A stretch of DNA of 64,000 nt, from assembly GCF_030867145.1 (NCBI RefSeq), contig NC_134418.1, positions 2,228,802-2,292,801 of the forward strand, in the 5' to 3' direction. Both the position numbers and the translations under genes were made by a program. The notes under the pieces were generated by a model. The model saw only the letters and a list, made by a program, of their open reading frames with translations, was not told the DNA's origin and searched no databases. This DNA is from Opisthocomus hoazin (taxonomy: Eukaryota > Chordata > Aves > Opisthocomiformes > Opisthocomidae). The first letter of the stretch is position 1. The number at the start of each line of letters is the position of its first letter. Of the stretch, positions 44,001 to 60,100 are shown piece after piece.

Positions 44001-47000
44001 CCCAGAAAGCCACCCGTACCCTGGGCTGCACCAAGAGCAGCGTGGGCAGCAGGGTGAGGGAGGAGATTCTGCCCCTTGACTCCGCTCTCCTCAGACCCCA
44101 CCTGGAGTCCTGCGTCCAGCTCTGGGGCCCCCAGCATAGGAAGGACATGGATGGGTTGGAGCAGGGCCAGGGGAGGCCACGAAGATGATCCGAGGGCTGG
44201 AGCACCTCTCCTGCGAGGACAGGCTGAGGGAGCTGGGGCTGTTCAGTCTGGAGAAGAGAAGGCTCCGGGGTGACCTTAGAGCAGCTGCCAGTGCCTGGAG
44301 GGGCCGACAGGAAGGATGGAGAGGGGCTTTTCACAAGGGTGTGTAGGGATAGGATAAGGGGGAACGGCTCTAAACTAAAAGAGGGCAGATTTAGATTAGA
44401 GATTAGGAAGAAATTCTTCCCCCTGAGGGTGGTGAGGCTCTGGCCCAGGCTGCCCAGAGAAGCTGTGGCTGCCCCCTCCCTGGCAGGGTTGAAGGCCAGG
44501 TTGGATGGAGCTCTGAGCACCCTGGTCTGGTGGGAGATGTCCCTGCTCATGGCAGGGGGGTTGGAAGCAGATGATCTTCAAGGTCCCTTCCAACCCAAAC
44601 CATTCCATGATTCTGTAACTGAACCTTTCCTTTGGCTCTGTTTCTTTGGCCTGGCTTTCTCGGTGTTCATTCTGACAGTGAACTACCAGCATGCAGCTGC
44701 TCCTGGTGGGCAGCAGGCTGAGTGCCTCTGAGCTCCGCGGGGCTTGTCCTCTCCTCCCTCTCTCCTGGCAGTGTTGATGCGATGTCTTTGCTTGGTTCCT
44801 TTGTCAGGCCAAAGACAAGGAGTGGTGGATCAAGGCCTTCTCCCAGTTCTGCAATAAAACGGCAAACGAAGAAGAGGAGATTGTGCACAAGCTGCTGGGG
44901 GACAAATTTAAGGTAGGAGCCTGGCAACGCTTGGATGTGTGAGCCTGCCCTCTCCCTGCCTGCGTCTGCGAGCCCACGGGTGCAGAGGCCCCGTTACAGC
45001 TGGGATGGGAGACACTGGAAATCCCAGGCTCGAAGTGGGGGCACAAAGCCCCCCATTAGGGACTGGCTGACCTGACAGAGAGGAATCTGTTTGCTTAGAG
45101 GGCTTTGGGCTTGTGCTGCAGTGGGACACACTGCTCGTTCCTGTGATGGGGATGCTTCTGCTGTGGGCTGGGACAGGGTGATATTTAGGTGCTGAATAGA
45201 TGAGGTTTTCTGCTAAAATAGGTGGCTTTCGCCACTCTGAGGGCAGCAGCCTCCAGCCTCGCAGGGAAGGATGAGGAGCCTGACTCTTGGGCCTTCTAGC
45301 CCATGCCGGCCTCAGCTGTCAGCCTGGGTCTGACTCCCAGCCGCGTCTCCCTGTGCTGACGGTGTTGCCATCTCCTGCCAGGGCCAGCTGGAGCTGCTGC
45401 GGTTGCTCTTCACCGAAGCCCTTTACGATGAATATCTCAGCAGGGTGAGTTGAGCCCAGAGCATGGCAGGACCCTTCGCTTGGCGCCAGCCCCCCTGGGT
45501 CACATCTGCCCCGAAGGCCAGGGCTTCCCCTGGGACTCTGCCCGTTCCTTGCTCCCCCCCAAAGCTCCCTGTGGGATTTGAGTGCTTGCAGAGTGGGGTG
45601 CTGCCACAGGCTGGCCTGGGCTCAGCTGCTTTCTCGTCTCCCTTCTGCAGTGGTTCACTCCAGAAGGCTTTCGATCCCTCTTTGCCCTCGTTGGGACCAA
45701 TGGCCAAGGCATAGGAACAAGGTAATGGGGCTTTCTGGGTGCTCCTTGCAGGGCAGCAGAGATGTGGCATGGAGAGCATGTACAGTCCATGAATCCACGC
45801 TGGGCTGGGTTCAGATGTGAGAGATGGGGTTGGAGAGGCAAAATTAAAACCAGTCCTTCGTCTTGCCTGTGCCCATCCCTTTGCTGTCCCTCTGCCAGAC
45901 CTCGGCCACTCGGAGCCACTGAATTTAACCTTTAGTTCCCCCTGCGAGGTCTCACCACGTGCCAGCAGCGCTGTGGGCCTGTAACGATGTCCCTCTGCTT
46001 CCCGACAGCTCTCTGAGCCAGTGGGTGCACGCTTGCGATGCCCTGGATCTCCCCATGCTGCAGCGAGAGGAGCTGGACGCCTTCATCGACCAGCTCTACA
46101 AGGACATCGAGAAGGGTGAGGCTTGGAAGCGGCCGTGGGCAGCGTCACGCAGCGCTGTTTCACAGAATCCCGGCATGGCAGGGGTTGGAAGGGACCTCTG
46201 TGGGTCATCTAGTCCAACCCCCCTGCTGAAGTAGGGTCACCTACAGCAGGCTGCACCAGAGCCTGGTGGAGTTTCTGCTGCTGGAGACTCTTCCCAGGAT
46301 TCAGGGACTGGGAGGGATTCCTGCTGGGGGCTGGGAGATCCCGCTTCCCCTGGTCCGTGCGAGCCGTGCCCGCTGCCTTTGGCTTGCGGCGTGAGTAGGG
46401 CAGGTCCGTGCTTGTGGGCAGCACGCCCTGCGGCGTGGCGGGGTGGCTGATCCGGAGGGATGCCCGCAGGGAAATCCCGTGTATGCTGAATGTTCAAAGA
46501 CCCATTCATCCCCTTTTTGACTGGTGTAGCTGCATGAGTACAGGGACAGGCCAGGGAGCGCACGCTTGAACTGAGGATGCAAATCTTCATGTCCTCCATC
46601 CCCTCCCGGTGACGGAGCCCTGGCCCAGGCTGCCCAGGGAGGCGGTGGAGTCTCCTTCTCTGGAGATATTCCAGCCCCGCCTGGCCGCGGTGCTGTGCAG
46701 CCTGCTGTGGGTGACCCTGCTTGGGCAGGGGGTTGGGCTGGGTGACCCACAGAGGTCCCTGCCAGCCCTGACCATTCTGTGATTCTGTGGGGTAGGGAAG
46801 GGTGCGTCAGAAACCGCCCTCCGACACCCGGCCCCCAACGCAGCGTTGGCTGGGTGCGTTCGGCGTTGGTGGATATCCCGTGGTGCTCGCGCTGAGCTGC
46901 GCGCGTGGAAGAGCCGGAACGGCCCGTGCAAAGCTCTAACCCCCTCTCTCCGCCACAGAGTCGGGAGAGTTCCTGAACTGCGAGGGGTCGGGTCTCTACG

Positions 47001-50000
47001 TGCTCCAGAGCTGCTGTAAGTAACGCAGGGACTGGGAGGAAGACTAGTAGCGAGGAGGGAGATGCGCTGTGCTACACGGGCTCACTTCTTCCTAAAAGCC
47101 TCTGGAGAAAGGGGTTTACGCTTCCCATCGGTGGGTGGGGTGGGGTGGGTGCTGCCGTGGAGCCTGGCTGCTCTGTGGGGGTCTCACCTACCTGTGAAGT
47201 GGTCCGTCCTGGCGTGGGTGGGACTCGGGTGCCACATGGGCGGTTAGCAAAGAGACCGTCCCCAACCTTGCCTGAGCAAAACGGAGCTGAACAAACTGCT
47301 GAGGGAGGGAGCCGTTCTTGACCGGGCCGTGGGGACGTCGGAGAGGATGTCCCAGCACCCAGAGCTGTCTTCTTCCACTCCTCAGCGTTAACGGCAGAGC
47401 GGGGCCCAGCAGGCCCTGGGGGCTGGCTGCCGGGAGAGCCGGGAAGTGGGGGAGAAGCGCTGCCCTGTGCATCCCTCTTCCAGCACCTGGGGGCAGGGGA
47501 TGGTGCTGTGCGGTCCTGGGGGTGATCCAGGACAGCTCACTCTCTCCGAGTGGTTTTTGGGGGGTCTGAGGGAGAGCCCTGGCCTTGCTCCGCGCGACAC
47601 CCTTGTCCCCACTCTGAGTGGCGAGTGTCATACTGGTGTCCCCAGGGCAGATGGGGTGGCCGCAGCATTGTGCTGCCTTATCCTTAGCCAGACTGTGGCC
47701 CTCCCAGTTGGAGGCACTGGCTCCTCCGTGCCCGGGCCACACGGAAGGGCAGGCACAAGCCCCCCGAGCTCGGTGGGGTCTCCGACCCTGGCTCTGCCTT
47801 CTGCTTCCTCTGGAGATGCCCTCACAGCTGTGTCCCGTCTTCCCTGTAGGTAACCACAGCTGCATCCCCAATGCTGAAACATCCTTCCCAGAAAACAACT
47901 TCCTCCTGCATCTGACAGCTCTGGAGGACATCGAAGCGGGAGAGGTGAGACAGCACGGCCTGCGTAAACCTTGGGCGTCATTGCAGCATGGCAGAGTGCA
48001 CCCTCAGCCAGTTTGCTGACAACACCAAACTGGGAGGAGTGGTGGATACACCGGCAGGCTGTGCTGCCATCCAGAGAGACCTGGACAGGCTGGAGAGTTG
48101 GGCAGAGAGGAACCTGATGAGGTTCAACAAGGGCAAGGGCAGGGTCCTGCCCCTGGGGAGGAACAACCCCAGGCACCAGGACAGGCTGGGGCGGACCTGC
48201 TGGAGAGCAGCTCTGTGGAGAGGGACTGGGAGTGCTGGGGGACGACAGGGTGACCATGAGCCAGCAGCGTGCCCTGGGTGCCAAGTAGGCCAATGGGATC
48301 CTGGGGTGCATCAAGAGGAGTGTGGGCAGCAGGGCGAGGGAGGTTCTCCTCCCCCTCTGCCCTGGGGAGGCCCCATCTGCAGTGCTGTGTCCAGTTCTGG
48401 GCTCCCCAGTTCAAGAAAGATGAGGAGCTACTGGAGAGAGTCCAGCGCAGGGCTACGAGGATGAGGAGGGGACTGGAGCCTCTCTCCTACGAGGAGAGGC
48501 TGAGGGAGCTGGGCTTGTTCAGCCTGGAGAAGAGAAGGCTGAGAGGGGACCTTAGAAATGCCTCTAAATATCTGCAGGGTGGGGGTCAGGAGGACGGGGC
48601 CAGACTCTTTCCAGTGGTGCCCAGCGACAGGACAAGGGGCAACAGGCACAAACTGAAGCAGAGGAAGCTCCAGCTGAAGATGAGGAAGAGCTGCTTCCCT
48701 CTGAGGGTGACGGAGCCCTGGCCCAGGCTGCCCAGGGAGGCTGTGGAGTCTCCTTCTCTGGAGATATTCCAGCCCCGCCTGGCCGCGGTGCTGTGCAGCC
48801 TGCTCTGGGTGACCCTGCTTGGGCAGGGGGTTGGGCTGGGTGACCCACAGAGGTCCCTTCCAGCCCTGACCATTCTGTGATTCTGCGGGTGTCTCAGCCC
48901 GGCTTCTTTCTCTTTGCTCGCAGGAGATCTGCATCAGTTACTTAGACTGCTGTCAGAGGGAGCGCAGCAGACACAGCCGCAACAAGATACTCAGGTAGGG
49001 GCTTCTTGGAGGAACCTGGGGGGAAAATGGCACCGCTTTGCACCCCCAGCAAGTCAGCCTGGGCTGCGTCCCCACCTTGGGCCCTGCCCTGTGCGTGCCC
49101 TGACACGTGGCTGTCCACGGGCTGGTGTGCCAGCTGGTGTGCTCCTGGGAGGGTGCGCAGACAGCACGTGGTGCTTCTGGGCTTTGTCCATGCTGCCACT
49201 GTAGGATCATAGAATGGTTTGGGTGGGAAGGGACCTTAAAGATCATCTGGTTCCAACTCCCCTGCCATGAGCAGGGACATCTTCCACCAGCCCAGGTCGC
49301 TCAGAGCTCCATCCGACCTGGCCTTGAACCCTGCCAGGGAGGGGGCAGCCACAGCTTCTCTGGGCAGCCTGGGCCAGGGCCTCACCGCCCCCACAGTAAA
49401 GGATTTCTTTCTTGATCTCACCTAAATCTCCCCTCTCTCAGCTCAAAGCCATCCCCCCTTGTCCCATCACCCCCTGCCCTTGTCCCAGCCCCTCTCCAGC
49501 TCTCTCACAGCCCCTCCAGGCACTGGCAGCTGCTCTAAGGTCTCCCCTTGTCCTTCTCCTCCCCAGGCTGAGCAGCCCCAGCTCTCCCAGCCTTTCCTCC
49601 CAGCAGAGGGGTTCCAGCCCTCGCACCATTGCTGGGGCATCCTCTGGCCCCGCTCCCACAGCTCCAGCTCTGTCCCATGCTGACCCTCAGGCCGTGGGGG
49701 ACTCGTCTCGGAAGCTCCCTGCTTGTGGGCTGTAGCCCCAGGGACTCGGGGTTTGGTGTCCCTGCTCTGCAGTTGGCTCCTGCCAACCCTTGCTGTCCTC
49801 ACCCACCTTCCTTTTCCTTCTCCGCCCTTGAAGGGTGGGGGTTCCTGCTGATGGTCCCCGTCCCTGTGTCCCATCACCCCCGCAGGGCCGAGAAATCCCC
49901 CTCTCCGCCCAGACTCCCTCCACCCCACCTGAGCCCAGCAGGACCGAACCCCCAAAGCCCTCCAGGTTTGACCCCTCTGGCCCCTTCCCGGCTGCTCTGT

Positions 50001-50225
50001 CCCGGCCCCCTGCTCGGCAGCAGTCGTGGGGTTGTGCCTATCTCCATGCCATCAGTCTGTTCTCCTCCTTCCTTCCCTTCTGCCAGGGAGAACTACTTGT
50101 TTACCTGCTCGTGTCCCAAGTGCCTAGCGCAAGCCGACGACGCCGACGTGACGTCGGATGAAGAAGAGGAGGGCGAAGGGGAGACGGACGATGCTGAGCT
50201 GGAGGACGAGATGACCGACGTTTGA
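41091..50225 (+). CDS. SMYD5: SMYD5, SET/MYND-domain lysine methyltransferase
   Basis: Thirteen coding exons: 41091-41150, 41319-41427, 42358-42497, 42718-42839, 43547-43616, 44808-44912, 45382-45444, 45651-45721, 46009-46115, 46959-47015, 47850-47944, 48924-48994 and 50087-50225. All have GT-AG borders and compatible phases, giving 402 aa (human about 418). The split SET domain begins with [16 protein letters not shown] (21-36). A Cys-rich MYND-like insert follows (CDHC at 58-61, CPRC, YCSAEC). Then come NHSCIPNAE (303-311), EICISYLD with the SET tyrosine (334-341), and a CSCPKC post-SET cluster (364-369). The Glu/Asp-rich tail (from about 379) is typical of SMYD5. Reported substrates for the family member are H4K20, H3K36 and ribosomal protein RPL40. 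The N terminus is shorter than in human; the ATG at 41091 has the AAGATGG context. Six CR1 copies lie in introns 2, 5, 9, 11 and 12. No break was seen. Confidence 0.97.
41689..42296 (-). mobile_element. CR1 LINE in SMYD5 intron 2
   Basis: Antisense, about 0.6 kb, from a degraded tail (GTAGAGTCACAGACTGG) to the GGGATGCAGCCCAGGGCACG region. It belongs to the group also found at 49203 and ends 61 bp before exon 3. Confidence 0.92.
43881..44617 (+). mobile_element. CR1 LINE in SMYD5 intron 5
   Basis: Sense, about 0.74 kb, from AAACACAAGCACAGGCTGGG to CCATTCCATGATTCTGTAAC. It is preceded by a 22-23 bp tandem duplication (TTAGAACTATTTTATGTACT) at 43831-43875. Confidence 0.94.
46160..46257 (-). mobile_element. 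CR1 LINE scrap in SMYD5 intron 9
   Basis: Antisense 3' end of about 100 bp (CACAGAATCCCGGCATGG to CACCTACAGCAGGCTGCA), 45 bp after exon 9. Confidence 0.88.
46606..46790 (+). mobile_element. CR1 LINE 3' end in SMYD5 intron 9
   Basis: Sense, 185 bp, from GGTGACGGAGCCCTGGCCC to the ATTCTGTGATTCTGTG tail. Confidence 0.93.
47990..48887 (+). mobile_element. CR1 LINE, about 0.9 kb, in SMYD5 intron 11
   Basis: Sense copy from the [18 protein letters not shown] codons to the tail. Frames of 158 and 203 codons remain open, so it is fairly young. It nearly fills the intron, ending 37 bp before exon 12. Confidence 0.95.
49203..49682 (-). mobile_element. CR1 LINE in SMYD5 intron 12
   Basis: Antisense, about 0.48 kb, from GGATCATAGAATGGTTTGGG to CCAGCTCTGTCCCATGCTG. 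Very similar over its 5' half to the copy in intron 2. Confidence 0.93.
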
Positions 50226-51450
50226 TCCCGGTCCCGGGCGAGAGGAAGAAGGGAAGGGACGGGGCGGGGATCCTCGAGAGGCAGCAGCTTTAATACTAGG
50301 AACAGGGTTGTGTTGTGGGGTCGGGTGGGAGCCCGCGTGCCGGCGGTGGGTGCGGAGCTCTGGCAGAGCCGGGGAGGCCCCGCTCCCGCCGTCCATGTGT
50401 TGGGCCATCCCTGAGAGACAGGCTGCGAGCCGGTGGCCCCCCGCCGCGTCCCCGTCCCCATCGGTGCTTGCAGGGGAGGCCGGAGGAGAGCAGGGTCCGG
50501 CCAGCCCCCGGGCTGGGGTAGGGGACGTCACGGTGGTCGCCTTGCGGCCTCCGAGGCCGCTCCGCCGTGTCTGTGCCAGCCGCGGGTGCGGAGGAGCGCG
50601 TCCTTTCCTACCCCGCAGGGACGAGGGGACCGTGTGCGTGTCTGTACGTGTGTTTGTGCACGAGGGGTACTATTTAATGTCTATATTAGCACTATCTACA
50701 CACTTAAGGAGCTGGGGTCCTTATATATACTCCATTCCACGCCTTGGCGAGCAGCGGGGGGCTAAAGGATTTTGCTGGTGGGACAGAGACACCTCATGGG
50801 TGCTCAGATGCCCAAATCCAGCGGGAAGAGCGGAGCCAGCCCTGGCAGGTGCCTCCTTCCTGCCTCGGCCCCATCCTTTACACGACGCGAAGCCCCATGC
50901 AGCGGGGTTTTCGGGGAGGGGAACAGCCAGGCTGCTGCCAGCTCCGAGCCAACACGGGGTACGGCGTTGTGTACGCGAAGTCACCGTCCAAAACCCAGAA
51001 GATGTTTTGGATTTTGCAGAGCGCGAGCCGTCCTGCCGGAGGATGCGCCCGAGCGGGAGCCGCTGTGCCCGTGGACGCGGCGTGGTGCCGGCTGCTTCCC
51101 CGCACCGAGCTTCACGCACTCGCCATGGAGAATGTCACCAGCAGCTGAGTGGTGTCATCCATCCTGGTCTGTAGGCCACGCGGCCGGAGGGAGAAGACGG
51201 CTCCGAGCAACGGCCAGGCAGCAGGTTGGGGATGCGCCCGGGGTATTTTCCACCTCTCTTGGATTTTGGGGAGCTGTTTTCCTGCTGCCGCGTCCTTCAG
51301 GCCCGTGACAGCCGGATGGCGGGACCGAGGGCGACGCTGTAGATGGGCACCTCCGACGCTACCATCGCCGCCGGCCCTGCGCCTCGCTGCTTGTCCCGGG
51401 GCCACGTCCCCTCCCGTGTTCGTAATAAACCGCGACCGGTGAGGTCGTGT
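50226..51450 (+). promoter_or_regulatory. Likely 3' UTR of SMYD5
   Basis: Free of transposons up to AATAAA at 51424-51429. 50660-50730 is A+T-rich (ACTATTTAATGTCTATATTA). The end position is inferred from the poly(A) signal. Confidence 0.5.
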
Positions 51451-52136
51451 GGTTTGTGCTGGTGAACTGGAGGGTGGCGAGGGCCGCGATCCAGGGGCTG
51501 GTCCTGGTGGGGACACGGGGGATGAGGGAGCAGACACCCACCGAGGTGGGGGCTCTGCGTCGCTGTCCAGTGGGGCTGTTTCTGCCCCACTGCGTCACCG
51601 ATCCACGTTGCACAGGGCTCCGAGCCAAGCCCGGCCCCGGCTGCAGGAGCCATCTCGGGAAGTTTACTAGGAAAAACATCGCTCAGGGATGAGATTTGTT
51701 CCTTCATCCCCTGACTGATGAAAAAAGAGAAACTCCCCTTTTTCTAAAACTTGTTCAGACTTCATTAGCTCAGACAAAAATATACAGATGTTGGGTGAGC
51801 CCCACCAAGCCTGCATCTCGCTCTCCCCCCCATCCCTGTTGGACCTCACCCACGCATCCCTCTGAATCAGCCGCACAAATTACCGGTGGCATCTTGCGCA
51901 TCACGAAGACGTTTCTTGGGGAAGCGCTGGGCCATCGCCTCCCTCCTGCAAAGTCACTACAAAGCGTGCTCGGTGCCGGGCTTGAGGTTCCCACCGCTGG
52001 CACTGGTGGCTGCCCTTCAGCAGAGAAAGATCTCCCTGGTGCAGAACGTGGCAGTGGGATCCTCCTCAAACCTGGTCCTCGGGGCCAGCTCCTGGGATCC
52101 ACAGAGAAGTCCTCAGCTGGTCATGGCCCGCCGCTG
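51451..52136. other. Region between the tail-to-tail genes SMYD5 and PRADC1
   Basis: Contains the PRADC1 3' UTR on the minus strand, whose end I could not place: no AATAAA in that orientation is obvious. 51700-51790 is A+T-rich. No other feature is recognised. Confidence 0.45.
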
Positions 52137-56719
<4,583 letters not shown>

Positions 56720-57145
56720 GGCTGCGCCCGGAGCCGCCCCGCCCCACTCGCCCCCGCCCCGCGCCCATTGGCGGCGCCCCCTGTCCCGCGCCTTCCTATT
56801 GGCCGGCGCCGCCATCAATCTCCTGAGAGACCGGAGAGGGCAGGAGCTGAGGCCTGCGCGGCCCTGCGAAATAATGTTCCATCCCCGGCCCTGCTCGCCC
56901 CAGGCCGCGCACCCGCTTCCTCCCCTGTCAAATAGTGAGCTGCCTTCTCTATGGCTGCTCGGGAGAGAGGGAGCGCCTCGCCGGGGCCGCTCTGTCCTTC
57001 CGTACCATTGAGCGTGGCCGGAAGCGGTCGCCTAGCAACGCGCGCTGCCCCCTCCCGCCGCGGGGAAGCTTCTCGGCGGGCGCGGTGCATTGTGGGGCGG
57101 GGCCTGTCTGAGGAGGGGGAGGCCGCAGCGCGGAGAGCCGCCGGG
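56720..57145. promoter_or_regulatory. Shared head-to-head promoter of PRADC1 and CCT7
   Basis: 426 bp of CpG island between the two start codons. It has two reversed CCAAT boxes (CCCATTGGCGG near 56764 and CTATTGGCCGG near 56796), an ETS site CCGGAAG (57018-57024) and a perfect RFX X-box GTCGCCTAGCAAC (57027-57039). GCATTGTGGGGCGGGGCC at 57087-57104 adds a GC box. No TATA box, as expected of a bidirectional housekeeping promoter. Confidence 0.7.
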
Positions 57146-60100
57146 ATGATGGTGAGTCTCATCCGCCGCCATCCTGGCTGCCGCCGCGCTCCGCTTCCCG
57201 GGAGTCGCCTGTCCGGCCTCCGCCGCCCTCTCGGGGCCGTGCTTGGCGGGGCTGTGGCGGGCCGGAGTCGGGCCGGGCATGGTGGAGGCCGCCCTGCCGC
57301 AGAGGCCTGCCGCTTGCCCGCGGCGTGAGGGGGCAAGTCGGGCCCCGGTTCCCCCTCTGCCGCAGCGCCCAGCTCCCCCCCGGCTGCGGGTCCCCGGTGC
57401 TCCCGGCACTGAGCCCCGTGTGTGTCCGCCTCTACCCTGATTTATCTCGGGGTTGCAAAGGTTTCTTTTCCGGTCCCCGCTCTGGTGGGCGTGGAAGAGC
57501 TCGGCACGTTTTCTTTCACAGAATCTTCCCAGGTCTTAGGGAGGCCTGGCTGTGATACCCCCAGCCTTCTGCTCGCACATCGGACCCTCAGCCCCAGCAT
57601 TGTCACTCTTAATCGCAATATAATTTTGCTCTCTGCCTGCAGAGTATAACTGGCTGCCTCACAAACTTCGGCTGGGTTTGGGCTTTATTTGAGCTTTGCC
57701 CCTGAGGCGTGTTTGATTTCTGAAAAGGGCTGGTGCGCCCTCGGAGCAGCGAGAAGCCCTTGTCTGCTGTGGTGTCTCTTACCTCTGAGCTGTCTCCAGC
57801 ACGGTTCGCTGTCAGGCAGGTGGAATCCCTGGAATCGTGTTTGCCTACCGCGTTCTCTCTCTGAAAGCATCTTTCAGCAGCTGATGTCGTGGGGGCAGCT
57901 GGGACCCTGATTTTGTGTGTGACAGGGAAAGCTGTTGTGCCTGACTTGCTGAGCATCGTGCTGGTGCTGTAATAAAAAAACCACTGAGCCAGTTGCAGCT
58001 TTGCTGCAGTTCCCTGCTGTCCCAGTAATGGATCTCCTGTCTGCTCCAGTCTGGCGTCGCAGTCAGAACTTCACTGAACTGCGCTGTACGGACGAAGCCT
58101 GCTTGTGGGCACAGTTACAGTACAGTCCTAGAGTGTGCGCTGGGGACAGCAGGGTCAATTCCAGTTACGCTGTGGGAGACGGAGAGCAGTTGGCTCATGT
58201 GAAGGCAGAGGGGTTTTAAGGAGGCTGCAGGTTTTGATCTCGGCCTTTTTAGCTGGTGGTAGCTTGCTGGGTTGTGTGAGGAGTCAGCTCCGGGGTGTTG
58301 GGATGGGAGTAACAGCTCTGCTGTGGGTTCTCTCTGCAGCCTACACCGGTTATCCTGCTGAAGGAGGGGACGGACACCTCGCAGGGGATCCCCCAGCTCG
58401 TCAGCAACATCAATGCCTGCCAGGTTATCGCGGAGGCTGTGCGCACCACCCTGGGACCCCGGGGCATGGACAAGCTCATTGTGGATGACCAGGGTAAGCG
58501 CTGGGCAGTGGCCTTCCACAGCCATGTAGAAAAGCGATTTGGAGATCATCTCACAGAATCACAGAATGGTAGAGGGTGCAAGACACCTCAGTGGATCACC
58601 CAGTCCAACCCCCTGCCCAAGCAGGGTCACCCACAGCAGGCTGCACAGCACCGCGGCCAGGCGGGGCTGGAATATCTCCAGAGAAGGAGACTCCACAGCC
58701 TCCCTGGGCAGCCTGGGCCAGGGCTCTGTCACCCTCAAGAGGGAAGAAGTTCTTCCTCATCTTCAGCTGGAGCTTCCTCTGCTTCAGTTTGTGCCCGTTG
58801 TCCTGTCGCTGGGCACCACTGGAAAGAGTCTGGCCCCGTCCTCCTGACCCCCACCCTGCAGATATTTAGAGGCATTTCGAAGGTCCCCTCTCAGCCTTCT
58901 CTTCTCCAGGCTGGACAAGCCCAGCTCCCTCAGCCTCTCCTCGGAGGAGAGATGCTCCAGTCCCCTTCTCATCCTCGTAGCCCTCTGCTGGACTCTCTCC
59001 AGTAGTTCCTCATCTTTCTTGAACTGGGGAGCCCAGAAGTGGACACAGGACTCCAGATGGGGCCTCCCCAGGGCAGAGCAGAGGGGGAAATCTCCAAGTG
59101 CAGTGCATGCTGGCAGCGTGCACATCCACTCATATTTTCATATCAGTTAAAAGCAGCATTTGCACATACGCAGGCTTCACCTTCCTCGCCTCATACTGAG
59201 CTTAACTCTCGGGTTAGAGGTTCAGCTGCTGCCTGAGTGTTCGGTTTAACACCTTGACTCTGGCTTGCACTGTTGAAGAGGAGGCGATTGTCAGACCTAC
59301 CTGAGGACCTACCTGTTCGCTGCCTGCTAGCCTGAGTCAAGGCAGCTCTGGTCTTTGCAGTGAGATTAGGTACTTCCAGGGTTAGTGGGACTGGATGGGA
59401 GAAAGTCCATGCCGAGAGGAGAAGCGGTATCTTGAACCTGGTCCTCAGCTATCCCTGACCATCTCTATTTATTTATTTTTTAAATGAGGTTCATAATATG
59501 TGTGGAGTTACTCTGTGGTGGTTGTGGCTGAGCGTGAGTCTGGCGGACGTTACTGAGGTTTATTTTGGTATGATTTAGGGATGAGACTTGTCCCCCCTCT
59601 GGAAAGACTTGTATAAAGTCACCAAGCAAATGTATTGTTTGTAGTTTTTTTATTGCTGGTACTGAAGGGTGGGGTAGAAGGTCTTAGAAATGTCATTAAA
59701 TAGCTTTTACAAACAGAAACTGTAATAATTTCTACTAAAAAAGGATCATTGGATTAAACTTTACCTGATAGCGAATAGGATTGATTTCTAGTCTCTTCCT
59801 TCACGTGAGTTTCAGTCTAGAGTATCTGCTTTTATCTGTCTGGGGAGGGTACTCAGAGGCAAGAGGGAAATGAACTTAAAGCCCCTGTTAGTTGGTGTGG
59901 AGAGTTGTGCACACAGGCTGAATTCGCTTAATCTGCTCCAAAAATGGACTAACAGGCGTTTAACAGGAGTGGAGGCACCTGCTGAGACACCCTGTGTGAA
60001 ACAGCAGTTCTGGGCTCCCCCTCTCCGTGGGGGTGACCCCCGTGCTTTCCTTTTCAGCCAATTTATAGTTGCGTACTTCGTTGTAGGAGTGCATCAAAAT

